DNA of 18,928 bases from ZC4RG29 sp036273935 (lineage in GTDB: Bacteria; Bacteroidota; Bacteroidia; Cytophagales; Cyclobacteriaceae), in assembly GCA_036273935.1 (NCBI GenBank), contig DASUGQ010000469.1, positions 1 through 18,928 of the forward strand, written 5' to 3'. Positions within the stretch are counted from its first letter, which is position 1. Every line of letters begins with the position of its first letter. A model generated the notes under the pieces. The model worked only from the letters and a program-made list of their open reading frames with translations. It was not told where the DNA came from and ran no database searches. The position numbers were made by a program, and so were the translations under genes. Of the stretch, positions 1 through 8,738 are shown one piece after another.

Positions 1-651
1 ACATATTGTAGATCCTTGTTGGCTTATGCTTACCGAAGGTTGTGTATACGGGGTAATTGTTACTGAAACAGCCGTGCTGCTGCTACTCCAGCATCCCGCA
101 CTGCTCCTCGCTTTTATATAATAAGTACCTGCCGACGTCACGGCATAAGTTGTTGCCGAATTAGCAGTGCTTGTCCCATTACTATCTGTTCCTTGCCAGT
201 ACCAGGTCACGCCTGAAGGAGGCGTTCCTCGGGTAAGAACAGTTTGTCCGCATTGATTGTCAACGCTTGGTGTTGCAGGTGCTCCAGGATAAAGGTTTAC
301 TGTAACCGATGTAGAAACTGTGCCCGTGCTCCACATTCCATTGGCCGGCTTATGAGCACGCAAATATATTGTTCGTGTTCCACCAAGTGATACAATGTAA
401 GTGGTAGTACTATTGTCCATGTTTGTACCACTAGCTGAAGTTTGCCAGTACCACACTACTCCAGCCGGTGGCGTTCCTGAACGAGTCACCGTCTTATCTC
501 CACAAGTATTGGTAGAAACTGTCAGGGTTGCAGTTGGTGTTGGTGGTGCCGTTCCCCCACCCTCATCGAATGGCATAATGAGCTGACTATAGCTATTCAT
601 GCTTAATACACTCAATATAATTATAGAAAAGACTAGAGCAATTGACTTCAT
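1..651 (-). CDS. Secreted Ig-like repeat protein, N-terminal part (runs off the left edge)
   Basis: An open frame of 217 codons starts at the ATG complementary to 649-651 and continues past base 1 without a stop. Residues 1-22 look like a signal peptide (MKS, a hydrophobic stretch, then SYSQ). After a Gly/Pro/Thr-rich linker come two tandem repeats of about 80-90 residues, each with a Cys, a GTPP-(A/S)-GV motif and a W-Y-W-Q strand (about 48-120 and 132-200). A third appears to begin at the edge. This repeat style is typical of Ig-like domains in large secreted Bacteroidota proteins, some of which continue into RHS/YD cores with DUF6443; that continuation cannot be seen here. It lies 56 bases downstream of the YD/RHS-family gene on the same strand, so the two probably form one unit. 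Its function is unknown; surface display or secretion is inferred. Confidence 0.75.
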   Translation of the reverse strand, partial: MKSIALVFSIIILSVLSMNSYSQLIMPFDEGGGTAPPTPTATLTVSTNTCGDKTVTRSGTPPAGVVWYWQTSASGTNMDNSTTTYIVSLGGTRTIYLRAHKPANGMWSTGTVSTSVTVNLYPGAPATPSVDNQCGQTVLTRGTPPSGVTWYWQGTDSNGTSTANSATTYAVTSAGTYYIKARSSAGCWSSSSTAVSVTITPYTQPSVSISQQGSTIC

Positions 652-707
652 AAGATTAGGTCTATTCAAGTAATGGCCGGTTGAGATACTGATTGGTTTC
701 TGATCAA

Positions 708-3700
708 CTAACGTTTCTGATAGTTGTATTCGTAATGTTTTAAAATATTGCCTTTGTGATCTTTGATGAGTTTCAGTCTCCTGAAGTCATCGTATTCGTA
801 ATAAGTAGTGTTGTTATTGTAGTCCACAGTGCAACTCAATCCTTGCCCAGGGTTATAGTTGTAGGTAATCATCCTTGCACCCAAAGGAAAAATCCTCAAC
901 TCATCAATTAATGTTTGTCCGGAACCACTGATCGCAACTTGAGACGTGTTCGCGATCGTTTTCTCAAAATACTGCCAACCATCAGCTCCTGGCTGGGGAG
1001 CGTCGTTCGAGGAAGCAACATTCGTTACGGATGGCGATCCATCCTTTGCCCAGAAGGAAACGATATACACTTGAGCAATGTCAAGGCCTGATTTCGAAAT
1101 GCTTGAAGCATTGAGTACGTGGCTACTTCGTCCGACCTTTCCGTCATTAAAATTAGAAGTAACGTAAGTCCAGTTGCCCTTCGCAGCATCATCTTCAAAT
1201 GATGAATATGCAATATCATTCGATGAAGAGTTTTCAGCATAGGCAAGTACTTTGCCGTCCACCGGATGCCAAATAAAAGAATTACGAATTCCATCTTTTC
1301 CTTCATATTCTTGGGGATTTCCATTGCTATCATAGTTCTGATAATGTTCAATGGTTCTGTAATTGCTCCCATCGAGTGCTGTCTGTCGATTGTCCTTGAC
1401 TATCATTGTCGTGACAGCGGGATAATCCGGGTTTGTAACATTTTCGATTTTGAAATTAGTTCTGTCTTTCCGGTCTGTAAGAGAACCAAGCGTGCTTATG
1501 GTCTCGACGGGAGTTCCGACCCGATTGGCAATTACCATTTGATCAAGCGCCGCCAATGCCCCAGTGGTCAATCCTGATATCGCGCCTCCATCAAATGGAT
1601 ACTTGATGTTTTTAACCGTGACTTCTCCTTTACTGCTTGTTGTAGTAATAGTTACTGGCAATTGACCATTTATTGGATCATAAGAATACGTAGTGGTCTG
1701 TGTGAGTGTACCTGTTGAAGTAAAAGTTTCTTCCAGGGTTTCGTCTAACTGAGCAAAGGCAGTCAGCTGATCGTACTCCTTACATTCAAATATGTTAAGG
1801 CTTGACCATGGATAAGGTTTTCTGAGTACAAATCCTTTTGCGCCACCGTAATTCAAAAAATTGTATTCGTTTGACGTACGTTTCAAAAGATCCCCTTGTT
1901 CATTGAAAATCTCATGAATTAAAATTTTGCCTCTGGCCCAATCGTTATTTGTTTTTGCAACAAATGGATATATCTCATCTCCGGAATCCGGATAGTCCAT
2001 TGCTGAAGTATACTGACTCACTTCTTTTCCGTTGCCACTGCTAGTTACCGTCACTTTTTTGTACCCAACATGACTGCCTGATGTCATGCCAAGCGGCAAT
2101 TGAGTGTGACTGCTCCTCACAACATAACTACATTGATAGTTTTGAGGAAAAGATCCATAATCCGTAGGGCATTCATTGTGTTTTTCATTTATCTGGGTAT
2201 GGGTGAAAATGGGTTTAGTCACAAGTACACCGCTTGATATGTCCTCACTCTCATTATAATTATACTCTTTTACAAGTGCAGGACTCCCCCCATTGGGGTA
2301 TGACGATATTCGCTTGATTCTTGCTCCGCCGGCAGTCTTTAGGTGAGTAGTACCAACTTGTTCTTTATAATGAAGGGTAGCGGAAGCACGATCATTATAT
2401 AGGCGTGTCCTCGCGTGCAATTGATAGGTGCCGGCAGTAAGCTCAATATACTCATCGATAGAGCCTGTCGCATCATCCTTTCCAAGAATATAAAGCTTCA
2501 GCTGGTTCCCATTATTATCCTCTAACCATACCCGTGGTGCAAGACTGCCTAATGCGGGAGTGCACTGATCAATCGTTCCATAAATCCTTACAATTTGATC
2601 CGCATTTAATTGGAAGGTATAGCTACTAAGAACAAAATCCCCCATCTCCTCGCAAGGTGTTCCTTGACCACTTGCGTCGACAACTGCTTCCCGGTTTTCA
2701 AATATTGGCTCACTAATTAAGTTAGGGTAAACATAACTGTAGACGTGAGGTTCATACTCGAACACAGTTCTGCCACCTGTCGGATAGGTTATTTCTGTCA
2801 GGATATTGGCATGTGAAAAAGTTCCATAAGCTTCCCTATCTGCTCCAGCCAACTCAAAAATCTCATTGTTATACTCATATAACATCATAGGTATTAAAGA
2901 GGTATTGCTAACCTTGTTATTAAAGAAACCCCAATAATCTTGAGCATTCGACTTTCTATGAGGCAATCTTTCTTTCACATTGTAGTTAAATTCATAAGGA
3001 GGATTTTCTCCAGTGACTATTGAATTCTGGTAACTGATTTCCTTAACACTTAATAACTTTAATCTGTATTTATCTTCACCTGTTCCTCCATTTGAAACGA
3101 AATGGTCATGAGATAGAAGAAAGGATTTAAGGATATCCCCCTCCTTATTTTTAATGATGATTTCAGTCAATGCCTCTGTACCCGGAACATCCAGCCTTTC
3201 AAACCTTGCATCGAAAATTGCCTCATGACGAGCAGTTGTTATCTTCCTTAGTCGTCTAACATTATTTAATGTGATCAACCTCGAATTTGTTTCATATGAT
3301 GCACAACTCAATATCTCACCATCAGGACATTCACCCGCATAGGAATTAAATGACGTGTAGGATTGTGATGACCAATTGATATCAATGTCTGGTGTACTGA
3401 CCAAATCATATTCGAATTGAACTTCTTCAAGCTTGTTGGGGGAAACTATTTTGGTAAGATACCAGCTAGTGTTATAGAATTCATATGGTCCAGTTTGACT
3501 GGATCGGGTCCGTGTCAGTTCGACGCTTTCAAAATAATAGGTAGTACCGTCATCAGTTATTAGTTCCCAGCTAAGGATATCCTCCCCATCGGATTGTGGC
3601 GTAAGTTTGTAGAACTGTGGTGTTTCAAGCTTGATGTCACCATGGTGATCAAAATAAAACTTTCCTGAAACACCATTAACATTAAAGTAAAAAAGGTCTG

Positions 3701-4175
3701 GTTGCGAATCCCACATGCCTTCAACAATCTCATCCGCTATAGATGAGGAACAGCTGAACAGCCCATTGTAGTCTGTATCGGATATATTTGTGTAACCTGC
3801 ACTCGATTCGTCTTTGAGGCCGCGAACAGTTCGTGTTATCACGCCACCAGCGTTCAAGGAAAATCCGAGCCCTATCCAGGAGGAAATTTCTTCTACTCTG
3901 TTTCCTCCAGCGTGATAGCTGAGGCCAATAGGCACTGCTAGCTGTCGTCCTTCCAAAGTAAATAGGGGAATACTAATATCTGGAATTCCAGTGTATAAGC
4001 TAACGGGTATGTCCCCATACTTGCCCAATGCAGCAGCATCCGGGGATGGTGGTATTATCTTCATTTTATAGTCACCTTCCTCAGATTCAGTTTGACCTGA
4101 AGAGTGAAAGGACCAAAGTAAAACTGAACCTATTAAGAATGATTTAAGCTTTAAGTTTGTTGAAAGAATCATCAT
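708..4175 (-). CDS. Secreted YD/RHS-family protein (SpvB-like N-terminus)
   Basis: This is a protein of 1155 residues with a signal peptide at about 1-28 (KLKSF, a hydrophobic core, then SSGQ). Residues 37-110 carry the hallmark opening of Bacteroidota RHS/YD proteins: PSPDAAALGKYGDIPVSLYT, then a GLSYHAGG motif and SWIGLGFSLNAGG. The middle is a long beta-rich region with YD-like elements. Residues of about 988-1099 form a jelly-roll-like insert (starting SSFEDD, ending IDELRIFPLG) that resembles carbohydrate-binding modules. The last 56 residues return to YD repeats (TTYYEYDDFRRL and HKGNILKHYEYNYQ). No RHS core box or C-terminal toxin follows, which is usual for this subtype, where a downstream gene carries the core. 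An ATG at codon 2 (4172) is an equally possible start. The role is unknown; a surface-exposed scaffold or polymorphic-toxin-like component is inferred. Confidence 0.8.
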   Translation of the reverse strand: MMILSTNLKLKSFLIGSVLLWSFHSSGQTESEEGDYKMKIIPPSPDAAALGKYGDIPVSLYTGIPDISIPLFTLEGRQLAVPIGLSYHAGGNRVEEISSWIGLGFSLNAGGVITRTVRGLKDESSAGYTNISDTDYNGLFSCSSSIADEIVEGMWDSQPDLFYFNVNGVSGKFYFDHHGDIKLETPQFYKLTPQSDGEDILSWELITDDGTTYYFESVELTRTRSSQTGPYEFYNTSWYLTKIVSPNKLEEVQFEYDLVSTPDIDINWSSQSYTSFNSYAGECPDGEILSCASYETNSRLITLNNVRRLRKITTARHEAIFDARFERLDVPGTEALTEIIIKNKEGDILKSFLLSHDHFVSNGGTGEDKYRLKLLSVKEISYQNSIVTGENPPYEFNYNVKERLPHRKSNAQDYWGFFNNKVSNTSLIPMMLYEYNNEIFELAGADREAYGTFSHANILTEITYPTGGRTVFEYEPHVYSYVYPNLISEPIFENREAVVDASGQGTPCEEMGDFVLSSYTFQLNADQIVRIYGTIDQCTPALGSLAPRVWLEDNNGNQLKLYILGKDDATGSIDEYIELTAGTYQLHARTRLYNDRASATLHYKEQVGTTHLKTAGGARIKRISSYPNGGSPALVKEYNYNESEDISSGVLVTKPIFTHTQINEKHNECPTDYGSFPQNYQCSYVVRSSHTQLPLGMTSGSHVGYKKVTVTSSGNGKEVSQYTSAMDYPDSGDEIYPFVAKTNNDWARGKILIHEIFNEQGDLLKRTSNEYNFLNYGGAKGFVLRKPYPWSSLNIFECKEYDQLTAFAQLDETLEETFTSTGTLTQTTTYSYDPINGQLPVTITTTSSKGEVTVKNIKYPFDGGAISGLTTGALAALDQMVIANRVGTPVETISTLGSLTDRKDRTNFKIENVTNPDYPAVTTMIVKDNRQTALDGSNYRTIEHYQNYDSNGNPQEYEGKDGIRNSFIWHPVDGKVLAYAENSSSNDIAYSSFEDDAAKGNWTYVTSNFNDGKVGRSSHVLNASSISKSGLDIAQVYIVSFWAKDGSPSVTNVASSNDAPQPGADGWQYFEKTIANTSQVAISGSGQTLIDELRIFPLGARMITYNYNPGQGLSCTVDYNNNTTYYEYDDFRRLKLIKDHKGNILKHYEYNYQKR

Positions 4176-4230
4176 AAGCCAACATCTAAATATCTAATAA
4201 CCATGAATAAGTTGGAACCAGTAATAAGCA

Positions 4231-4253
4231 TACTCCTTACGTTATCAGGAGTA
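4231..4253. repeat. Inverted repeat, 7-bp arms, 9-base loop
   Basis: Arms TACTCCT (4231-4237) and AGGAGTA (4247-4253) are perfect complements. On the plus strand the right arm is followed by an AT-rich ATATTTTT run. On the minus strand it lies in the probable leader of the YD/RHS gene, about 55 bases before its start codon. It could be a leader hairpin or a protein-binding dyad. Confidence 0.4.
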
Positions 4254-4326
4254 ATATTTTTCTCAAAGACACTAATTTTTCAGGAAACAGATTTTTCAAA
4301 GTGAAGCTTTAGCTCACGCGTTTAAA

Positions 4327-4348
4327 AATGTCGTGTTTCCACGACATT
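4327..4348. promoter_or_regulatory. Strong dyad, 9-bp arms with TTTC loop
   Basis: AATGTCGTG (4327-4335) and CACGACATT (4340-4348) are perfect 9-bp complementary arms around a 4-base loop. There is no T-run immediately after either arm, so a terminator is less likely than an operator or a leader hairpin. It sits between divergent genes, one of which encodes a DNA-binding response regulator, so an autoregulatory site is possible but unproven. Confidence 0.45.
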
Positions 4349-4424
4349 GACATCGTTTTTGATCCCGTTTTTGGCCTTTCTGATTTTCATTTTTTGAAGT
4401 TTTGTTCAATTTCTTACATCAAAC

Positions 4425-4442
4425 ATCCCTATTTTCAGGGAT
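4425..4442. repeat. Inverted repeat, 6-bp arms
   Basis: ATCCCT (4425-4430) and AGGGAT (4437-4442) pair around a 6-base loop. It is followed on the plus strand by AAAATTTT. It is the third dyad in this intergenic region and is short enough to be chance. Confidence 0.3.
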
Positions 4443-4735
4443 AAAATTTTACACAAAATCTACTTGTGCTATCGCGTCCGATAAGCCTTCCGCAACTGGC
4501 ACCAGGTTGGTTATTCATTTCATGCCTGGAAGCAAGTGGCCAGGTCGTTGGTAATAGCAAAATCTTAAAACCTATTTTAAAAATGACTTTTTTGAACATT
4601 TTTCCTATTAACCCTTGTAGCCACGTGCCCAAGAATCAGCAAGGCACTCATTCTCCTCATCCCAGTTTGAGCCATTCTAATCCCAGTATTGAAATCTTTT
4701 GACCCAGTTTCTTACAACAGCAATTTTTTAACCTG

Positions 4736-5371
4736 ATGGAATTATTTGAATTTTCTCACATGACGATCCTGGTGGCGGACGATCATACTCCCACTCGAAT
4801 TGGTATTCACCATATACTCCGGAAGCTGGTGAAATTTGATGGCGAGATCCTGGAGGCGGTAGATGGTTGTGAAGTGATCGAACTGACTAAGAAACACACA
4901 ATAGATGTATATATCCTGGATCACAGCATGCCCCAACTAAACGGATATGAGGCCGCTAAGGTCGTGTTAAAAACCAACCCAGGCAGTAAAATAATAATGA
5001 TGTCGATGTACGATGAGCCTGAGCTTGTTGCCTCCTATTATGAAGCAGGTATTCAAGGATTCCTTAGTAAAAGCACATTGGTTGATAATATAGAAACAAC
5101 CTTTGTAAAAGTGTTGAAAGGAGAGCCTGTTTCCGATTATCTCAATCAGGAATACAACACCCCGCTAAAAACCCCGGCTATTCACTTTACAAAAAGAGAT
5201 AAGGAATTGATCAAGCTGTTAGCGCAAGGGTTCGCGAGCAAGGATATCTCAAGCTCACTAGGTCTGACCTTAAGAACAGTTGAGACATATCGCAGCCGGC
5301 TACTGGAAAAGGTGAATGTTAAAAACACTTCAGAGCTTTTGCTGTATGTTCATAGGATAGGAATTATTTGA
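4736..5371 (+). CDS. NarL/LuxR-family response regulator
   Basis: The protein has 211 residues. Residues 9-125 form a receiver domain: acidic pair D15-D16 (VADDH), phospho-acceptor D62 in YILDHSMP, S90 at the conserved Thr/Ser position and K112 in GFLSKS. Residues of about 150-211 form a LuxR-type helix-turn-helix with the family signature of an FTKRDKELIKLLAQG start followed by KDIS and RTVETYRSRL. It should therefore be a phosphorylation-controlled transcription factor. No histidine kinase lies nearby, so it is an orphan in this window. The Met at residue 9 (base 4760), directly before TILVADD, is a credible alternative start because receiver domains usually begin there. It is the only complete plus-strand gene seen, and it converges on the CLC gene. 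Targets are unknown. Confidence 0.9.
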   Translation: MELFEFSHMTILVADDHTPTRIGIHHILRKLVKFDGEILEAVDGCEVIELTKKHTIDVYILDHSMPQLNGYEAAKVVLKTNPGSKIIMMSMYDEPELVASYYEAGIQGFLSKSTLVDNIETTFVKVLKGEPVSDYLNQEYNTPLKTPAIHFTKRDKELIKLLAQGFASKDISSSLGLTLRTVETYRSRLLEKVNVKNTSELLLYVHRIGII

Positions 5372-5727
5372 TAAAGATGAGATTCCGCCAGACGTCATGT
5401 TCTTCCCATAACGCCACAAGCAAAAGAATTACTCGGTGAACGCTTCGAATCAAATCGAGTAATTTATAAAATCTTAAGTACAGTTTCAAAACTTCGATCG
5501 ATCTTTGCCGATGGGCCAATCGTCTTCAGTATGTTTAGTTTTTTCTCCCGATGCTTAGGTAAATTTTGATGGTAGTTTGTCGCGCCCCACTTAACGGATT
5601 GGCATTCTATTGAGCACATTTAGTTTAAGGAAAGTTTTGAAAAAAACAACAACTTCAGACCTATCGGTGACGCCATATTTCTCTTCCCTGTCCTTTACCT
5701 GGCCTTCCATTGATCAGAATATTTAAT
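5372..5727. other. 356-base intergenic region between convergent genes
   Basis: It lies between the stop codons of the response regulator and the CLC channel. It holds one 9-bp inverted repeat, listed separately. A stop-free plus-strand frame of about 60 codons (5381 to about 5565) has no start codon near its beginning and no family I recognise, so I do not call a gene. Confidence 0.55.
5427..5464. terminator. Long-armed inverted repeat, possible bidirectional terminator
   Basis: AATTACTCG (5427-5435) and CGAGTAATT (5456-5464) are perfect 9-bp arms around 20 bases that include a small TTCGAA palindrome (5444-5449). A G-T and a T-A pair can extend the stem inward. Its position between two converging genes suits a bidirectional terminator. 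There is no clean T-tract, so the call is tentative. Confidence 0.4.
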
Positions 5728-7554
5728 TTAAGATCTGCGAAATAGTTTTTGAAAGCCCCGGCTCAAAGAAAGATCAGGTGTCTGCTCCACATGATCTTCC
5801 ACTGTTCTTCCATAAATGGAAAAGATGTTTTGGATGGTGATATATCCAGTAATACCTCCGTCGCTTGTAGCCATAACGAGTAATAGTTCTGAATTAGAGT
5901 GGGCCATATTCTCCACAGCGCTGCGTAGGCTGCTTTCCTCACTTACTGTAGGAGGCACCGGCATAAGGAGGGATCCAATTGGCAGACAGGCTTCGGGACT
6001 ACTTTTTACAAGCTGTTCTTTGTCAAGGATGCCGATGACCTTCCCACTATCATCTTTCACGATGAAGAATTTCGAATCCTTTGAGTTTGGTAGTTCAATA
6101 AGATCACGCGTGGTAAACGTTGAATCAACGGTGGTCAGTGTGTTCTCCATAACATCGCCAACGGAGGTATGCTCAAGTAAATCTGGCTCATAGGAATCCG
6201 GTGTTCTTATCCCCCTCCTCGCAATCTTCTCCGTCATGATCGTATTCTTCATCAACAAATATGAGATGATGTATGATGCTCCGGTTGTTGCAAGCAGCGG
6301 AAGAAGCGCATGCGATTGGGAAGTAGTCTCGAGTGCAAATATTACAGAGGTCAAAAAGGCCCTTGATGCACCAGCAAATAAAGCAGACATTCCCACCAAA
6401 GCTGAAAGTGGAATGGATATTCCAGCGTCGGGGAATATGGTAATCACCGCGCTTCCCAGCAATGCACCAATGGCCCCTCCGATAGTTAAAAGTGGTGCAA
6501 GCGTTCCGCCCGAGGTACCACTTCCCAACGCAAAGGACCATGAGATAAACTTCATGATACCAATAGAAAGTAGGATATTAACTGTGAGACCGCCGGAGAG
6601 GATGTCCGTTATATTGTTGTAACCTACTCCCAGGGTTCGTGGAAAGAAATAGCCTACTACACCAACAACAAGTCCGCCGAACGCCGGCCACCACATCCAA
6701 TGAACAGGAAGTTTTTCAAATAAGTCCTCAATGAAATAAACAACTTTGGTGGTTAAAACGGAAAACAGGCCCATAACAATGCCCATGGTACTATAGACCG
6801 CAAGGGCCATGTTACCGGGTTCATCAATGGTCACGTCGGTCTGAAATACGGGGCCCGGGTGAAATAAAAAGTGGTGTCCGGCCGCGCCTGTTATGCAAGC
6901 CAACGCCACGGGAATTATCGATCTTGGGGAGAATTCAAAAAGCAACAATTCAATAGCCAAGAAGATCGCCGCGATCGGAGTTCCAAAAATTGCTGACATT
7001 CCGGCCGTTGCGCCTGCGGCAAGGATGATCTTTCTCTCATAGTGAGTTATCCTGATCAATTGACCTAAAGTGGAACCCAACGCGCCACCCGTAGCGATAA
7101 TGGGACCCTCTGCTCCGAAGGGCCCGCCAGTGCCGATTGCTATTGCAGAGGAGATCGGCTTCAGATAAGTGATCGTCGGTTTGATCTTGCTTTTGCCTGT
7201 CAGAATTCTCTCCATGGCCTCGGGAATGCCGTGTCCACGAATAGCAGCTGATCCGTAGAATGCCATCATCCCAACAACAAGCCCGCCTATCACAGGTACG
7301 ACTATGACCCAAGCCCCCAGGGTATTCAGGGCCGGGCTTGTGTCATGGGTGGAAAATTGTCCGAAAAATGAGATGTTGGTAAGTACAGCGATGAGAAAAA
7401 CCAAAAATTTGGCAATCAGGCTGGCACAAATGGCCATAAGGACGGCAAGACTCGAGATCACGACAAGCCGCCGCTTGGAAAAGTTATTTGGAAGTTTGCC
7501 CAACTCCTTTGACATTGAATGGAGCGCGGGGGAAACCGGAATCTTATTTTCCAT
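5728..7554 (-). CDS. CLC-family chloride channel with C-terminal CBS pair
   Basis: I start the protein at the ATG complementary to 7552-7554 (608 residues), because the 23 extra codons available upstream are not channel-like. CLC signatures in order are G-H-G-I-P-E (about 107-112), GAEGPIIATGG with gating Glu at 149, and SGGTLAP (about 348-354), within a hydrophobic multi-helix core. Two CBS domains follow at about 465-520 and 526-590, which in this family usually sense nucleotides or regulate gating. The residue after the conserved Glu202 of the P-I-A-A-I-F-L-A-I-E helix is Leu, where the bacterial Cl-/H+ exchanger CLC-ec1 has its internal proton glutamate (Glu203). The usual Ser of GSGIP is replaced by His. 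These changes point toward channel-type or altered transport, which is inference. It stands alone at the end of its transcription unit. Confidence 0.9.
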   Translation of the reverse strand: MENKIPVSPALHSMSKELGKLPNNFSKRRLVVISSLAVLMAICASLIAKFLVFLIAVLTNISFFGQFSTHDTSPALNTLGAWVIVVPVIGGLVVGMMAFYGSAAIRGHGIPEAMERILTGKSKIKPTITYLKPISSAIAIGTGGPFGAEGPIIATGGALGSTLGQLIRITHYERKIILAAGATAGMSAIFGTPIAAIFLAIELLLFEFSPRSIIPVALACITGAAGHHFLFHPGPVFQTDVTIDEPGNMALAVYSTMGIVMGLFSVLTTKVVYFIEDLFEKLPVHWMWWPAFGGLVVGVVGYFFPRTLGVGYNNITDILSGGLTVNILLSIGIMKFISWSFALGSGTSGGTLAPLLTIGGAIGALLGSAVITIFPDAGISIPLSALVGMSALFAGASRAFLTSVIFALETTSQSHALLPLLATTGASYIISYLLMKNTIMTEKIARRGIRTPDSYEPDLLEHTSVGDVMENTLTTVDSTFTTRDLIELPNSKDSKFFIVKDDSGKVIGILDKEQLVKSSPEACLPIGSLLMPVPPTVSEESSLRSAVENMAHSNSELLLVMATSDGGITGYITIQNIFSIYGRTVEDHVEQTPDLSLSRGFQKLFRRS

Positions 7555-8188
7555 AAGAAGGCGATGATAAGAAAAGGTGCAAATATAAAACTGAGATGGG
7601 GGAATCTGAACTGTTTCGCACACGAACTGACGTGAATTTCGCTACCAGCGATCATTCATCAAAACCAGAAGGATACCCACCGCTGTAGTACCACATAAGG
7701 CCAATTGACCCACTCTCTTAATAATATCGGCATGAATACAATTCGGTCCGCTGCCGTGGAGTGGAGTGTTCGTAACCCGGGCGTAGTTGTGAACTCTCAA
7801 CGATAGAGGGAATGAGCCAGAGGTGTATCTGGTTGACGACCAGTTGAACATCAAACTAACCTGTCGGCTATACGGCGCGGAAAATCGGGGATTGGTAAGA
7901 CATTGCCTTCGGACCTGGACCGGGATTTCATTACTAGTCTTTTGCATTACTGACAAGAATTGGGATCACTCATTTCCATAAGAAAGATCTTCCAGAGACA
8001 GATTCTTTTGTCGATGTTAATTGCGGTCGACCTAACAACATTCGACTTTCATTTAATTCGCCAGCTATTTCAAGACAAAGAAAAAGTTTTTCCTGGTTGT
8101 TGATATCAAAACTCCCTATTTGGAAACTTGTGTCAAGTAGTTGAAATATAGTTGGTCAAAGCGGAAGGCTGAATGGATAAGGTGCAGC

Positions 8189-8205
8189 GAATCATTACAT
8201 GATTC
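8189..8205. repeat. Perfect hairpin, 7-bp stem, 3-base loop
   Basis: GAATCAT (8189-8195) and ATGATTC (8199-8205) pair around TAC. It lies about 50 bases downstream of the haemerythrin stop on the minus strand. With the neighbouring hairpin it may act in 3'-end formation or mRNA stabilisation. No T-tract follows. Confidence 0.4.
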
Positions 8206-8210
8206 AACCT

Positions 8211-8238
8211 GTCCACTCCTTTCGCCGTTGAAGTGGAC
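8211..8238. terminator. Hairpin with 7-bp stem downstream of the haemerythrin gene
   Basis: GTCCACT (8211-8217) and AGTGGAC (8232-8238) are perfect complements with a 14-base loop. It lies 16 bases beyond the haemerythrin stop codon on the minus strand and is followed by the second hairpin. The position suits transcript 3'-end formation, but the lack of a T-tract leaves this uncertain. Confidence 0.35.
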
Positions 8239-8254
8239 CGTGCTGGTAGGAGGC

Positions 8255-8731
8255 TTACCTGGCCTTCCAAAACTCGTCTCCCCAATCCCATCGGGCATTG
8301 CTCGATCGCAGCGCTGGGTTGGAGACGAGTCTTTCAAGCGCGTCGTTGGATAGCCTTCTCTGTATCTCTTCAAAAAGTACTCGCTCTTCAAATCGAATGT
8401 GATCTTCCAGCTCCTCTTCAATACGACTCAGTGACCTATTGACATCCTCATTGTCTTCGAACAACCTTCTCAACCTTCGGTGATCAGCCAGCGCTTTTCT
8501 GGTCATTTCATTCTCAGGCTCCAATAACGGAAATATGACCTTTTCTTCCATTTCAAAATGTGGAAGCAACTGCGTGGAGTAAAACCAGTTCGTATAACTC
8601 TTGATCCTCATCGGATCGATCTTCCTTGATAGCCCTGACCTGATTTTCCAGCATAACATCAACCCATCATGATGATCGTGGCTTAATACATAAAACGCGG
8701 CATGTCTTTTTAGAGGTTTACCCTTATCCAT
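8255..8731 (-). CDS. Haemerythrin-like HHE domain protein
   Basis: The protein has 158 residues and no signal peptide, so it is probably cytoplasmic. The di-iron ligand pattern of the HHE family is visible: H18/H20/H21 in LSHDHHDGL, H58 and E62 in PHFEMEEKVIFP, H84 in ADHRRL, and H111 and E115 in DHIRFEERVLF. Such four-helix proteins bind O2, NO or peroxide at a di-iron site, or relate to iron-sulfur repair. The C-terminal 30 residues (from about 128) are an Arg/Trp-rich tail outside the HHE core. It starts 7 bases after the truncated haemoglobin stop, so the two are almost certainly co-transcribed under the Rrf2 regulator upstream. The precise ligand is not predictable. Confidence 0.85.
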   Translation of the reverse strand: MDKGKPLKRHAAFYVLSHDHHDGLMLCWKIRSGLSRKIDPMRIKSYTNWFYSTQLLPHFEMEEKVIFPLLEPENEMTRKALADHRRLRRLFEDNEDVNRSLSRIEEELEDHIRFEERVLFEEIQRRLSNDALERLVSNPALRSSNARWDWGDEFWKAR

Positions 8732-8738
8732 TTCGTTC

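Larger units (their letters stand above)
4176..4735. other. 560-base divergent intergenic region with inverted repeats
   Basis: The region separates the minus-strand YD/RHS gene from the plus-strand response-regulator gene, so it must hold both promoters. It is AT-rich with several T-runs. I see three perfect inverted repeats, listed separately. A 78-codon plus-strand frame at 4466-4702 has no recognisable composition or motif and I do not call it a gene. Confidence 0.6.
7555..8254. other. 700-base region without a convincing gene
   Basis: It spans from the CLC start to the haemerythrin-like stop. A 104-codon minus-strand frame (7642-7956) exists, but I recognise no domain, signal peptide or hydrophobic pattern in it; it may be chance or decayed sequence. 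The part nearest the haemerythrin gene holds two hairpins (8189-8205 and 8211-8238). The CLC promoter should lie near 7560-7620. Confidence 0.5.

Noticed and set aside
4466..4702. Plus-strand 78-codon frame in the divergent intergenic region
   Set aside because: No recognisable domain or start context; composition looks like non-coding sequence.
5381..5565. Stop-free plus-strand frame downstream of the response regulator
   Set aside because: No ATG near its beginning and no recognisable family; about 60 codons without a stop can occur by chance.
7642..7956. Minus-strand 104-codon frame between the CLC and haemerythrin genes
   Set aside because: No motif, signal peptide or membrane pattern I can support; it could be real but nothing in the sequence shows it.
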